Shown here one piece after another: positions 1 to 8,369 of a stretch of 64,000 bases of DNA. Numbering within the stretch: position 1 is the stretch's first letter; every line of letters starts with the position of its first letter. The stretch comes from Sinorhizobium saheli (GTDB taxonomy: Bacteria > Pseudomonadota > Alphaproteobacteria > Rhizobiales > Rhizobiaceae): contig NZ_LNQB01000065.1 of the NCBI RefSeq assembly GCF_001651875.1, forward strand, positions 46,859 to 110,858, written 5' to 3'. The notes under the pieces were generated by a model, which did not search any database, had not been told where the DNA came from, and was given only the letters and a program-made list of their open reading frames with translations. The position numbers and the translations under genes are program-made.

Positions 1-252
1 TTCGATCGCCGCATCGACGTCGGGCGCCTCGCTTTTCGCCGTCAGCGGCTGGTCCGCCTTGGAGAGTTCCCGCCGCACCGCGCCGCCAAAACGATCGAGC
101 GCGGAAGCATCATGGAAATTCTCGACCACGAGGGCGACGACGCGGTCGAACACCGGGTGGCCGGACCGCGGCAAATCGAGGCCAAGGCTTTGGCCGGGAA
201 TGATGAGAAGCAGGAGCGCTGTCAGCAGGACCCTTGGCATCGTCGCGTGCAT
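1..252 (-). CDS. Partial secreted protein, possibly the N-terminus of an S41-type peptidase
   Basis: Reading the minus strand from the ATG at 252 gives 84 codons that run off the left edge, so only the N-terminus is present. A GGAGG ribosome site lies about 8 bases upstream of this ATG, and a second in-frame ATG follows at 240. The protein begins with a short polar stretch and a hydrophobic segment (residues 6-22, rich in Leu and Ile), which looks like a Sec signal peptide. The next segment, FDRVVALVVENFHD, resembles the N-terminal cap of C-terminal-processing/tricorn-type S41 peptidases. That family link is a weak inference from one short motif, because the catalytic part lies outside the window. 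The gene runs divergently from the membrane protein at 407. Confidence 0.55.
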   Translation of the reverse strand, partial: MHATMPRVLLTALLLLIIPGQSLGLDLPRSGHPVFDRVVALVVENFHDASALDRFGGAVRRELSKADQPLTAKSEAPDVDAAIE

Positions 253-406
253 GGACGGACCTCCGTTCCTTGAAGATCATACCGGCAGAACCACGGCTGC
301 AGCGAGCCTGCGATCAACAAGATTCCGTGAGCATCCGTGACCGTAGCGGATGCTCACGGATCTTCCTCCGGAACAACCGCCGGTCACCGTGGTTGAAGGC
401 ATCGCT

Positions 407-910
407 ATGGAAAATCGGTTCAAAGACCGAGCAATGGTCCTCTATCTGACAAGCCTGGCATCGCTGCTGCTCGCCGCTCTCAGCCTCGGCCCTTCCTATG
501 CCCACGTGCTGGAGGCGCCGCCGAGGCTCGTCGTCTGGTCTCCCGAGCTATGGCGGGAAACCACGGTCTTCAATGGCCAGTTCGCGCTTTTCGCGAAGGT
601 CGGCGGTCCGGTCGACGTGGCCGCCATACTCAGCGCGTCCTTGCTTGCCTACCTGCTCGCGAGCGAGAGGCCGGCCTTCTGGTTCGCCCTGGGGGGCGCC
701 GTTCTTTTGGCCGCAGGGCTTGCGGCCTGGTTCACGCTCGTCGCGCCGGCAAACGCGATCCTGGCATCCTGGAGACCGGGGCCGATCCCGCCGGACTTCG
801 AGGCGGTGCGGTTGAGATGGGAGACCGGCCACATGGCCGTTGCCGCCGCGAAGTTGCTCGGCTTCGCGGCGATCTCGGCCGCGCTCCTGGCGCCGGGCGA
901 GTCATCCTAG
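407..910 (+). CDS. Small integral membrane protein, DUF1772-like
   Basis: The 167-residue product has about four hydrophobic helices: residues 10-30, 65-85, 95-115 and 145-162. Between the first two lies a soluble loop with WSPELWRETTVFNGQFALFA. The pattern of four helices with Trp/Arg-rich loops and a late RWETGH motif is like DUF1772 (anthrone-oxygenase-like) membrane proteins. No enzymatic activity can be deduced. I chose the ATG at 407, preceded by a weak GAAGG; an in-frame ATG at 350 would add 19 polar residues before the first helix and has no better ribosome site. The gene is monocistronic. It converges on the site-2 protease gene with a 49-base gap. Confidence 0.6.
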   Translation: MENRFKDRAMVLYLTSLASLLLAALSLGPSYAHVLEAPPRLVVWSPELWRETTVFNGQFALFAKVGGPVDVAAILSASLLAYLLASERPAFWFALGGAVLLAAGLAAWFTLVAPANAILASWRPGPIPPDFEAVRLRWETGHMAVAAAKLLGFAAISAALLAPGESS

Positions 911-959
911 TGGCAATACCCAGCAGACCCCTCCCGATTTCAGGGCAACATGCTTGCGA

Positions 960-2087
960 TCAGCCGCGGCTCTTCGATCCGCTCTGACGCAGATGGCCGA
1001 AGCGGAAGCCGCCCGCCGCGGCGGCACGCACCATCATCATTTCTCCGATGGTCTCATGCGTCATCAGCCCGACCAGGCGGTCCGCACCGTCGAGCACGGC
1101 GACCGCCGGCGAATTCGCGCTCTGCATGAGCTTGAGGCTCTCTTCGAGACGCTTGCGGTGATGGACCGTCGGTATGTCGCGGCGCATTGCGGCGACCACC
1201 GGCGTCGCCGGACCTCTTTCCTTCAGCGTACGGATCATGTCGTCGCGCGTCAGCAGGCCCTCGAAGCGGCCGGCGGCATCGACCACCGGGAACTCGCGCT
1301 GCGTCGTCGCAAGCAGGGTGTCGATCGCATCGTCGATGGTTGCCGAGCGGTCGAGGCTTGCGAACTCGGTGATCATGACATCGGCGATCAGGACGCTACC
1401 CGAGATTTCCCGGATCTGGGCGTTCTGCGCCTCGGCCGTCGCCGCCAGATAAACGAAGATGCCGATGAAGATCAGCAGCGGATTGTAGAACAGGCCGACG
1501 AAGCCGAAGACGAAAGCAAGCCCCTGGCCGATCATCGCGGCAATCTGCGTTGCGCGCGACCAGCTCAGCCGCGAGGCGAGCGCCGCTCTCAGCACCCGGC
1601 CGCCGTCCATCGGGAAGGCCGGGATCATGTTGAACAGCACGAGGAAGACGTTGACCCCGGCAAGACGTGCGAGAAAGCCCCCCTGCGGATCTTCGACGTC
1701 TGCCATCTGGTCCATTCCGACCGTGGTGCCGAGCATGGCGATGAGCACCGCTGCGATCGCGACGTTGACCAGCGGGCCGGCGATGGCGATGACGAACTCC
1801 TGGCCGGGTTCCTCCGGCATGCGCTCGAGCCGGGCGACACCGCCGATCGGCAACAATGTGATGTCCGGCGTGTTGATGCCGAAACGGCGCGCCGCGGCGA
1901 TATGGCCGAATTCATGCAGCACGACGCAGACGAAAACCGCGATGACGAAGGCGATGCCTTCCACGGCGGCCGGCGTACCGCCGATCCGGTAATGCATCAG
2001 CCATATCCAGACGAGAAGCAGCGCGAAGGTCACATGCACGCGGATGGCCGTGCCGGCAATCGTTCCAAGTTTGATGGACCAGCCCAT
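960..2087 (-). CDS. Site-2 protease family zinc metalloprotease with tandem CBS domains (M50)
   Basis: This is a 375-residue membrane-embedded metalloprotease of the M50/SpoIVFB-like group. The zinc-binding HEFGH motif is at residues 58-62 in the second or third membrane helix. The second metal site appears as NMIPAFPMDGG, with Asp161. Six or so hydrophobic helices occupy residues 12-215. The C-terminal 140 residues form two CBS motifs, which in this family sense adenine nucleotides; here that is known from the family, not shown by sequence. I start at the ATG at 2087, which follows GGGAG in the minus-strand leader. The open frame continues upstream to 2222, but those 45 extra residues are Arg/Cys-rich and unlike the family. 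It is monocistronic; the substrate is unknown. Confidence 0.9.
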   Translation of the reverse strand: MGWSIKLGTIAGTAIRVHVTFALLLVWIWLMHYRIGGTPAAVEGIAFVIAVFVCVVLHEFGHIAAARRFGINTPDITLLPIGGVARLERMPEEPGQEFVIAIAGPLVNVAIAAVLIAMLGTTVGMDQMADVEDPQGGFLARLAGVNVFLVLFNMIPAFPMDGGRVLRAALASRLSWSRATQIAAMIGQGLAFVFGFVGLFYNPLLIFIGIFVYLAATAEAQNAQIREISGSVLIADVMITEFASLDRSATIDDAIDTLLATTQREFPVVDAAGRFEGLLTRDDMIRTLKERGPATPVVAAMRRDIPTVHHRKRLEESLKLMQSANSPAVAVLDGADRLVGLMTHETIGEMMMVRAAAAGGFRFGHLRQSGSKSRG

Positions 2088-2263
2088 GGGCGATACGCTC
2101 CCGTCGCGTCGCGACTCCGTCCCCGCGGCTGCGCAGGAGGTCGTCGTCGCCATCCTGGCCGACAGGGCGCATTCATGATGACAGCGCCGGACCGGATAGA
2201 CAATCCGGTCAATCCATCGCAAGGCGGCCAGTCATCTAATCGGCATGGACGGGGATCGTTCCG

Positions 2264-2446
2264 CTAACCCCTGTAAAGAGGGATATCCCGCCCCCGCCGT
2301 TTGCCGTGTGCGGCGCGATCACCTGCTTTGCAGCGAGGTGGGTGAAGTGTATATATCGTATTTTTCGATATAAAACAAAATAGTTGAAATAAAAAATCAT
2401 ACAGTTTAGCTTTGCCCAAAATCGAATTCAACAAACGAGGAAGCCC
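2264..2446 (+). promoter_or_regulatory. AT-rich promoter region of the arabinoside operon with a 7-7-7 inverted repeat
   Basis: This leader upstream of the arabinofuranosidase is far more AT-rich than its surroundings between about 2345 and 2410. It holds TATATCG (2352-2358) and CGATATA (2366-2372), a perfect 7-bp inverted repeat separated by TATTTTT. The dyad and AT-rich tract suit an operator and promoter. The obvious candidate to bind it is the ArsR-type regulator encoded at 8370, downstream in the same locus; that pairing is inference. From 2088 to about 2340 I see nothing else. Confidence 0.5.
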
Positions 2447-3967
2447 ATGCGAGCCAAAGCGACCCTTAACCGGGAATACACGATCTCGTCCGTCGACAAG
2501 CGGGTTTATGGTTCTTTCCTGGAGCATATGGGTCGTGCGGTCTATACCGGCATCTACGAGCCCGGCCACGAGACGGCGGACGAGAACGGCTTTCGCACCG
2601 ATGTGCTCGACATGGTGCGCGACCTCGAAATGCCGATCGTGCGTTATCCCGGCGGCAACTTCGTTTCCGCCTATCGCTGGGAGGACGGGATCGGGCCGCG
2701 GAGCGAACGGCCGGTGCGGCTGGATCTTGCATGGCGCACGCGCGAAACCAACCAGATCGGCGTCAACGAATTCTCCGACTGGGCCAGGCTCGCCGGCACC
2801 GAGATGATGCTGGCGATGAATCTTGGCTCGCGCGGTCTCGATGACGCCCGCAATTTCCTCGAATACTGCAACCATCCGGGCGGCACCTACTGGAGCGACC
2901 TGCGCGCCAGGCACGGCTACAAGGAGCCGCACAACGTGCGCGTCTGGTGCCTCGGCAACGAGATGGACGGGCCCTGGCAGGTCGGGCACAAGAGTGCCGC
3001 CGAATACGGGCACCTCGCCAACGAGGTGAGCAAGGCCTTCAAATATTTCGACAAGACCCTGGAAACGGTGGTCTGCGGCTCGTCGAACGACAAGATGAAG
3101 ACCTATCCGGAATGGGAGGCGACGGTTCTCGACGCCAGCTACGACAGCGTCGACTACATCTCGCTGCACAAGTATTTCGGCAACGAGGAGCAGGATACGC
3201 TCAACTACTACGCCAAGGCGATCGATCTCGACCGCTACATCGTCACGATCGGCGGCGTCATCGACTATATCAAGGCGAAGAAGCGCTCCAGGCGCGACGT
3301 GAAGATCTGCTTCGACGAGTGGAACGTCTGGTATCACGATCGCAAGGAGGACGGCGAGCGCATCACCAGCTGGGACTGGCCGGAAGCGCCGCCGCTGCTC
3401 GAAGAGCTTTACAATCTCGAGGACGCGATCTTCGTCGGCTCGCTGCTCAACGTCTTCATGCGCCGGTCCGACCGGATCAAGATCGCCTGCATGGCGCAGC
3501 TCGTCAACGTCATCGCGCCGATCCTCACCAAGGCCGGCGGGCCCGCCTGGCGCCAATCGATCTATTATCCGCTGCAATATGCCTCGAAATACGGGCGCGG
3601 CACGGCGCTCGCCGTGGCGCAGGCGGGTCCGACCTATGATTGCGACGTCGCCCAGGACGTTCCCTATCTCGATCTCTCGGCGGTGCTCAGCGACGACGGC
3701 AGGTCGATCGCGGTCTTCGCCATCAACCGCAGCCTCGACGAGCCGCTCGGCGTCACGATCGACCTCCAGGGCTTCAAGGGGGCGAAGATCGTTGAACACC
3801 GCATGCTCGCGGGCGACGACCTGAAGGCGCGCAACTCGGTCGAGGATCAAAACCGGATCGTGCCGAAGGCGGGCAGGGAGCTCGCCGTCGACGACGCGGG
3901 CGCGCTCGTCGGCTCGCTGCCGCCGAAATCCTACCATTTCGTCCTCTTGTCCGTGGCTTCGGCCTGA
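2447..3967 (+). CDS. abfA: Alpha-L-arabinofuranosidase, glycoside hydrolase family 51
   Basis: This 506-residue enzyme is the normal length for intracellular bacterial GH51 arabinofuranosidases and has no signal peptide, so it should act in the cytoplasm on imported arabino-oligosaccharides. The retaining-enzyme residues are visible: the acid/base Glu172 in CLGNEMDGPWQ and the nucleophile Glu291 in FDEWNVWYHD. The early RYPGGNF motif (residues 66-72) is also typical. Residues 1 to about 375 form the (beta/alpha)8 barrel and the rest the C-terminal beta sandwich. A GAGGA ribosome site precedes the ATG. It is the first gene of the operon; the transporter genes that follow (4031-8122) fit import of an arabinoside for this hydrolase. 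The family is certain; the exact substrate is inferred. Confidence 0.95.
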   Translation: MRAKATLNREYTISSVDKRVYGSFLEHMGRAVYTGIYEPGHETADENGFRTDVLDMVRDLEMPIVRYPGGNFVSAYRWEDGIGPRSERPVRLDLAWRTRETNQIGVNEFSDWARLAGTEMMLAMNLGSRGLDDARNFLEYCNHPGGTYWSDLRARHGYKEPHNVRVWCLGNEMDGPWQVGHKSAAEYGHLANEVSKAFKYFDKTLETVVCGSSNDKMKTYPEWEATVLDASYDSVDYISLHKYFGNEEQDTLNYYAKAIDLDRYIVTIGGVIDYIKAKKRSRRDVKICFDEWNVWYHDRKEDGERITSWDWPEAPPLLEELYNLEDAIFVGSLLNVFMRRSDRIKIACMAQLVNVIAPILTKAGGPAWRQSIYYPLQYASKYGRGTALAVAQAGPTYDCDVAQDVPYLDLSAVLSDDGRSIAVFAINRSLDEPLGVTIDLQGFKGAKIVEHRMLAGDDLKARNSVEDQNRIVPKAGRELAVDDAGALVGSLPPKSYHFVLLSVASA

Positions 3968-3978
3968 GCCTGTCCGTT

Positions 3979-4004
3979 CCGGGGCGATGGAGGATCGCCC
4001 CCGG
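3979..4004 (+). other. Intercistronic GC-rich hairpin after the arabinofuranosidase gene
   Basis: CCGGGGCGAT (3979-3988) can pair with ATCGCCCCCGG (3994-4004), with one bulged C. No U-tract follows, so it looks like an RNA-stabilising or attenuating hairpin, not a full terminator. Confidence 0.4.
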
Positions 4005-4030
4005 ATTTCACGCCACGATCGGGAGGTCCA

Positions 4031-5119
4031 ATGTCCGGAATCAAGTTGACCGGCGTCAGCAAGTCGTTCGGCGTCGTGAAGGTGATCAACGACGTCGACA
4101 TCGAAATCGAGCAGGGCGAGTTCGCCGTCTTCGTCGGGCCGTCGGGCTGCGGCAAGTCCACGCTGCTGCGGATGATCGCCGGGCTCGAGGACACGACCGG
4201 CGGCGAGATCCGGATCGATGCCGAGGATGTCACCCGCCGGGAGGCTTCGAAGCGCGGCGTCGCGATGGTCTTCCAGTCCTACGCCCTCTATCCGCACCTC
4301 TCGGTGTTCGACAACATGGCCTTCAGCCTCTCGATCGCCAGGCGGCCGAAGGCGGAGATCGAAAAGAAGGTGCGGGCAGCCGCCGAGGTCTTGCGCCTTT
4401 CCGACTACCTGAACCACAAGCCGAGCCAGCTTTCCGGCGGCCAGCGCCAGCGCGTGGCGATCGGCCGGGCGATCGTGCGCGAGCCGCGCGTCTTCCTGTT
4501 CGACGAGCCGCTCTCCAATCTCGACGCCGAGCTCCGGGTCAAGATGCGCATGGAAATCGCCCGCCTGCACCGGCAGATCGGCGCGACGATGGTCTATGTC
4601 ACCCACGACCAGGTCGAGGCGATGACGCTTGCCGACAAGATCGTCGTCCTGAAGGGCGGCGTGGTCCAGCAGATCGGCGCTCCGCTCGCGCTCTATCGCG
4701 ACCCGGACAACATGTTCGTCGCGGGCTTCATCGGCTCGCCGGCCATGAATTTCCTAAAAGCGCGCGTCGTGCCCGGTAGCGGCGACGGGCTCACGGTCGA
4801 GCTCGACGACGCCCCGGGGGTTCCGTTCGCAATCCGGGCAAAGGCCGGTCTTGCGGCAGGCGAGGAAATTTTCGTCGGCGCCAGGCCGGAGCACATCGCG
4901 CTCGGCGAGCGGGAAGGCGGCATCCCGCTCAGAGCGACGGCGGAATTCATCGAGGAACTGGGCGGCACCGGCTACCTGCACGCGCTGACGGCCTCAGGCG
5001 AAGAGATAACGCTCGAATGCCGCGGCCAGGAACGGCCGCAGCCGAAGCAGCCGATCCGTCTCACACTGTCGTCCGGGGACGTGTTCGCCTTTGACCGGCA
5101 GGGTGCGCGGCTGCGTTGA
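4031..5119 (+). CDS. Sugar ABC transporter ATP-binding protein (MalK/UgpC type)
   Basis: This 362-residue ATPase powers the importer encoded just downstream. It carries Walker A GPSGCGKST at residues 36-44, signature LSGGQRQR from residue 134, Walker B FLFDEP at 155-160 and the switch His192 in THDQ. The C-terminal 130 residues hold the TOBE/MalK-type regulatory domain, including GFIGSPAMNF. It follows the arabinofuranosidase by 63 bases with a GGGAGG ribosome site, and precedes the binding-protein gene by about 127 bases. The MalK group pairs with family-1 binding proteins and two six-helix permeases, exactly the neighbours here. The sugar specificity (arabinoside) is inferred from the GH51 neighbour. 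Confidence 0.92.
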   Translation: MSGIKLTGVSKSFGVVKVINDVDIEIEQGEFAVFVGPSGCGKSTLLRMIAGLEDTTGGEIRIDAEDVTRREASKRGVAMVFQSYALYPHLSVFDNMAFSLSIARRPKAEIEKKVRAAAEVLRLSDYLNHKPSQLSGGQRQRVAIGRAIVREPRVFLFDEPLSNLDAELRVKMRMEIARLHRQIGATMVYVTHDQVEAMTLADKIVVLKGGVVQQIGAPLALYRDPDNMFVAGFIGSPAMNFLKARVVPGSGDGLTVELDDAPGVPFAIRAKAGLAAGEEIFVGARPEHIALGEREGGIPLRATAEFIEELGGTGYLHALTASGEEITLECRGQERPQPKQPIRLTLSSGDVFAFDRQGARLR

Positions 5120-5246
5120 TATCCGCAAATCGGATACGGAGCAGAATTAAGGCATGGCCTGGCGTCCGAGGAGAGGACGCCCGGACAGGAAACGATGCGG
5201 CCCGAAGCCGTTGGACTTAGAGCGTCATGACAAGGAGGAGGAAGAC

Positions 5247-6344
5247 ATGAGGAAGCTACTGAGACTTGCCCTCGCGGGGGCGCTGGCGGTGCTGCCTTCG
5301 GCAGTCGCCCATGCCCAGACCGACATCACCTGGTGGGATTTCCTGAGCGGCGGCGACGGCGTTCGCATGAAGGCGCTGCGCCCGCTGGCGCCGGAAGAAC
5401 TCGCCGCCGCCGGCATCAAGAAGGAAAACTATGTCGAGGCGAGCTGGAACTCGGCCTCGTCGGAGGGCACGGCCTACGGCGTTCCCTTCGACGTTCATTC
5501 GATCGTCCTCTATTACAACAAGAACATCCTGAAGGAGGCGGGGCTGCTTGGCGATGACGGGCTGCCCAAGGGCCTTGACGGACTCGACAATTTCAATGCG
5601 GCGCTCGAGAAGATCAAGGCGACGGGCAAGGTCCAGTACCCGCTTTCGCTCCATACCGACGAAGGCGGCTCCATGTGGCGCGTGTTCTACACGCTGATTG
5701 CCCAACAGGGCGGCAAGTTCATGGAGGGCGAGGAGATCCTGCCCGGAGACGCCGGCGTCAAGGCGCTGACGACCATGGCGAATTGGGTGTCGTCCGGCTA
5801 TTCGCCGCAGCTCATCTCCTATGAGGCCTCGATCGCCCTCTTCACCTCCGGCAAGGCGGCCATGCACATCAACGGCGTCTGGGAAGTGCCGACGATGGTC
5901 GATCTCGAGAAGAACGGCAATCTCGGCTTCGAATGGGGCGCGATCCAGGTTCCCGTATTGATGGGCGAGCAGGCAAGCTGGGCCGACTCTCACGCCTTTG
6001 CCGTGCCGAACAGCGAGGCAAAACCGATTACGCCGGAGAAGCTTAAGGCGGTGCTTCAGATCATCGCCTGGATGAACGAGCACAGCCTCTCCTGGGCGGG
6101 TGCCGGTCACATTCCCGCCTACAAGCCGGTGACCGACAGCGCCGAGTTCAAGGCGATGCAGCCGAATGCGACCTACGTCAAGCTCGCCGATACCGCCGTC
6201 TTCCACCCCGTCTCGCCGCTCGCCGGCGTCGGCGGAGCGATCTACGAGGCGACACAGAACTTCATCGTCCCGGCCTTGAACGGCCAGCTCGACCCCGAGG
6301 AGGCGATCGAGCAGATGCGCGAGGAACTGAAGGGCCAGATGTAA
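5247..6344 (+). CDS. Sugar ABC transporter substrate-binding protein (family 1), apparently lacking about 60 N-domain residues
   Basis: This periplasmic protein starts at the ATG at 5247, after AAGGAGGAGGAAG, and has a clear Sec signal ending AVAHAQ. It is only 365 residues; family-1 sugar-binding proteins (COG1653) normally have about 410-430. The order of conserved blocks jumps from WWDFLSGGDGVRMKAL directly to RPLAPEELAAAG. In relatives I recall, MKAL is followed by a helix (I-x-x-F-N), the second beta strand and a PD-(I/V)-M-TYH-like block before RPL. Here the junction is near 5376-5381 and the frame is kept. The rest of the protein (aromatic-rich clefts, NGVWEVPTM, SWADSHAFAVP) looks normal. 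Loss of the first beta-alpha-beta unit would be expected to damage folding or ligand binding. The gene sits between the ATPase and the two permeases. Confidence 0.85.
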   Translation: MRKLLRLALAGALAVLPSAVAHAQTDITWWDFLSGGDGVRMKALRPLAPEELAAAGIKKENYVEASWNSASSEGTAYGVPFDVHSIVLYYNKNILKEAGLLGDDGLPKGLDGLDNFNAALEKIKATGKVQYPLSLHTDEGGSMWRVFYTLIAQQGGKFMEGEEILPGDAGVKALTTMANWVSSGYSPQLISYEASIALFTSGKAAMHINGVWEVPTMVDLEKNGNLGFEWGAIQVPVLMGEQASWADSHAFAVPNSEAKPITPEKLKAVLQIIAWMNEHSLSWAGAGHIPAYKPVTDSAEFKAMQPNATYVKLADTAVFHPVSPLAGVGGAIYEATQNFIVPALNGQLDPEEAIEQMREELKGQM

Positions 6345-6358
6345 GCGACTGAAAAGAA

Positions 6359-6380
6359 GGACCGGCCGAGCGGCCGGTCC
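6359..6380 (+). other. Intercistronic hairpin between binding-protein and permease genes
   Basis: GGACCGGCCG and CGGCCGGTCC (6359-6368 and 6371-6380) form a perfect 10-bp stem with a 2-base loop and no U-run. Such stems after binding-protein genes commonly favour higher levels of the binding-protein message than of the permease message. Confidence 0.6.
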
Positions 6381-6418
6381 GTCCGGACGACATGGGGCGA
6401 GGGAGGAGTAATACGGTG

Positions 6419-7294
6419 ATGACGAGCGACAGACGAGGCAAGGCGCTGACCGCGGCTTTGATGATCGCGCCATTCGTGATCACGTATCTCACGGTTTTCG
6501 CCTATCCGGTCTACAAGATGTTCGCCCTGAGCTTCACCGACGCGCCGCTGATCGGCGAGGGCCGGTGGGTCGGCTTCGACAATTATCTGAAGCTCATCAA
6601 TCAGAAGCTCTTCTTCACGTCGGCGTGGAACACCGGCTATTTCGTCGTGCTCACCGTCGTGCCGAACACGCTGATCGGCCTCGGCCTGGCGCTGATGGTC
6701 GTGCGGTTGAGGGGCTGGCTGCAGAGCCTCGTGCTGGTCCTGTTCTTCCTGCCCTATATCCTGCCTGTTTCGGTCGTGACGCAGATCTGGGAGTGGGTGC
6801 TCGATCAGCAATTCGGCATCGCCCAATATGTCATCGAGCTCTTCACCGGCAAGCGCATCAGCGTCTTCCGCGATCCGATCTGGGCGATGCCGATGGTGGC
6901 GCTCGTGACCGTCTGGTGGACGAACGGCTTTAATCTTCTGCTCTTCATCGCCGGACTGCGGAACATTCCGGCAGACTATTACGAGGCGGCAACGCTCGAC
7001 GGCGCCACGCGCTGGCAATGCTTCCAGCGCATCACCTGGCCGCTCATCTGGCCGGTCACCGCGCTCGTCCTGACGCTGCAGCTCATCCTTCAGCTCAAGA
7101 TCTTCGATCAGGTCTACCTGATGACGGAGGGCGGTCCCTTCAACTCGACCTATGTGCTCTTGCAGCTCGTCTACCGCGAGGCATTCCGTCTGAACCACGG
7201 CGGGCTGGGCTCGGCCGTGGCGGTCTTCCTGTTCCTGATCATCGTCACCGTTTCGGTGCTGCAATATCAGCTCTTGCGCGTAAGGGGGCGCTGA
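6419..7294 (+). CDS. Sugar ABC transporter permease (MalF-like)
   Basis: This is an inner-membrane permease of 291 residues with about six hydrophobic helices. It carries the coupling-loop motif of the MalF/MalG family, EAATLDGATRWQCFQRITWP, in the second half. GGGAGGAG at 6401-6408 sets the start at the ATG at 6419 or the adjacent in-frame GTG at 6416; an upstream ATG at 6392 lies before the ribosome site and is rejected. The next permease begins 3 bases after its stop, so the two are translationally linked. It forms the channel of the arabinoside importer with the product of 7298. Confidence 0.9.
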   Translation: MTSDRRGKALTAALMIAPFVITYLTVFAYPVYKMFALSFTDAPLIGEGRWVGFDNYLKLINQKLFFTSAWNTGYFVVLTVVPNTLIGLGLALMVVRLRGWLQSLVLVLFFLPYILPVSVVTQIWEWVLDQQFGIAQYVIELFTGKRISVFRDPIWAMPMVALVTVWWTNGFNLLLFIAGLRNIPADYYEAATLDGATRWQCFQRITWPLIWPVTALVLTLQLILQLKIFDQVYLMTEGGPFNSTYVLLQLVYREAFRLNHGGLGSAVAVFLFLIIVTVSVLQYQLLRVRGR

Positions 7295-7297
7295 CCG

Positions 7298-8122
7298 ATG
7301 CAACGGAAATCCGTCGGCAACATCCTTCTTCTGGTCCTGACGCTGTGCATCGCCTGCATGTGGACCTTTCCCCTCTATTGGGCGGTGGTGACCTCGATCA
7401 AGCCGGAGCAGGAGGTCGTCACCAAAACGACCTTCATCCCGGACGTCTTCAACTTCTCGGCCTATTATTTCGCCCTGTTCGAGACCAACCTTTCCGCCTG
7501 GTATGTGAACTCGCTGGTTACCTCGATCACCGTCACCGTGGTCGTCATCCTGATCAGCGTGATGTGCGCCTATGCGCTGTCGCAGATCGTCTTTCCGGGC
7601 CGAAGGCTGCTTTACGGCATCATTCTCGCGAGCTTCATGGTTCCGTCCCAGGCGCTCGTCGTTTCGCAGTTCGTGCTGATGTACCGCTTCGGACTGATCA
7701 ACACCTGGGGCGGCATCATCCTGCCGCAGCTCATCGTTCCGGTGGTGGTGATCGTCTACAAGCAGTTCTTCGACTCGGTGCCGAATGAGCTGCGCGAGGC
7801 GGCGAAGCTCGATGGTTGCGGCGATTTCCAGATCCTGTTCCGGCTCTATCTGCCGCTCAATTGGGGGATCACCACCGCGCTCGCGATCATCACCTACATC
7901 ATGGCCTGGAACGCGTTTCTCTGGCCCTTCCTGGTGACGAATTCGGAAGACATGATGACGGTCACCGTGGGCATCACGCAGGTCGACGACGCCTTCGGCG
8001 TCAAATACGCCCGCGACATGGCGGTCGCCATTCTCGCGGCGATGCCGGTGGCGCTGGCCTACCTGCTCTTCCAGAAGCGGGTGACGCAGGCGCTGATGCT
8101 GTCATCGGGGATCAAAGGATGA
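7298..8122 (+). CDS. Sugar ABC transporter permease (MalG-like)
   Basis: This 274-residue protein has six predicted membrane helices and the EAA coupling motif ELREAAKLDGCGDFQILFRL in the last third, which docks on the MalK-type ATPase. The MalG subfamily signature also shows in the N-terminal FPLYWAVVTSIKP segment. It is the last gene of the transporter operon beginning at 2447. It starts 3 bases after the partner permease and is followed by a 247-base gap with mosaic repeats and then the regulator gene at 8370. Confidence 0.9.
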   Translation: MQRKSVGNILLLVLTLCIACMWTFPLYWAVVTSIKPEQEVVTKTTFIPDVFNFSAYYFALFETNLSAWYVNSLVTSITVTVVVILISVMCAYALSQIVFPGRRLLYGIILASFMVPSQALVVSQFVLMYRFGLINTWGGIILPQLIVPVVVIVYKQFFDSVPNELREAAKLDGCGDFQILFRLYLPLNWGITTALAIITYIMAWNAFLWPFLVTNSEDMMTVTVGITQVDDAFGVKYARDMAVAILAAMPVALAYLLFQKRVTQALMLSSGIKG

Positions 8123-8245
8123 GCCCGCGCGCCATCCTTGCCCGGCCCACGGCGAACTCTCCCAAGCCGTGGGCCGGGCGCGACCTTGAAACAATGCGAC
8201 AAATGGCGGGCGCGCGTGGTATCAGCGCAGATAAGCCGATGCTTC

Positions 8246-8346
8246 AGAGCGGAATGCGCTCACACGCGTTCGCGCCACCGCTCTTCTGTTTGTTTTTGCC
8301 GCATTTATGCGACGTCCGGTGATTTCACCTGACCGCAAAATGCTCT
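8246..8346 (+). repeat. Intergenic mosaic palindromic repeat, two modules
   Basis: The first module (8246-8284) is a 39-base imperfect palindrome with AGAGCGG and CCGCTCT ends and a TTCGCGCC core. The second (about 8301-8346) contains CGACGTCCGGTGATTTCACC and ends GCAAAATGCTCT. Close copies of one or both modules occur at 40903-40941, 48348-48408 and 54878-54916. They resemble rhizobial intergenic mosaic elements; I cannot match them to a named family. Together they occupy most of the gap after the permease operon, and no gene is seen there. Confidence 0.75.
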
Positions 8347-8369
8347 AGCCGGAGTGTCAGTACCAGAGC

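Noticed and set aside
59..340. Plus-strand 93-codon open frame at the left edge
   Set aside because: Antisense to a minus-strand frame with signal peptide and GGAGG ribosome site; Arg/Ser/Thr-rich shadow.
840..2267. Long plus-strand open frame across the site-2 protease gene
   Set aside because: The His/Arg/Asp-rich product has no domain, and the opposite strand encodes a complete metalloprotease with HEFGH and CBS motifs.
2264..4606. A 780-codon open frame on the minus strand, antisense to the arabinofuranosidase and ATPase genes
   Set aside because: It mirrors two certain genes, has no ribosome site, and its product is Arg/Asp/Val-rich low-complexity sequence typical of GC-rich antisense shadows.
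5154..5246. Upstream extension of the shortened binding protein to an ATG at 5154
   Set aside because: It would add an Arg/Pro-rich segment before a perfect signal peptide; the ribosome site AAGGAGGAGGAAG sits directly before the ATG at 5247.
5360..5400. Frameshift sequencing error as the explanation for the short binding protein
   Set aside because: The reading frame and family motifs are in register on both sides of the junction, so a simple indel error does not explain the missing block; a whole-block assembly loss remains possible.
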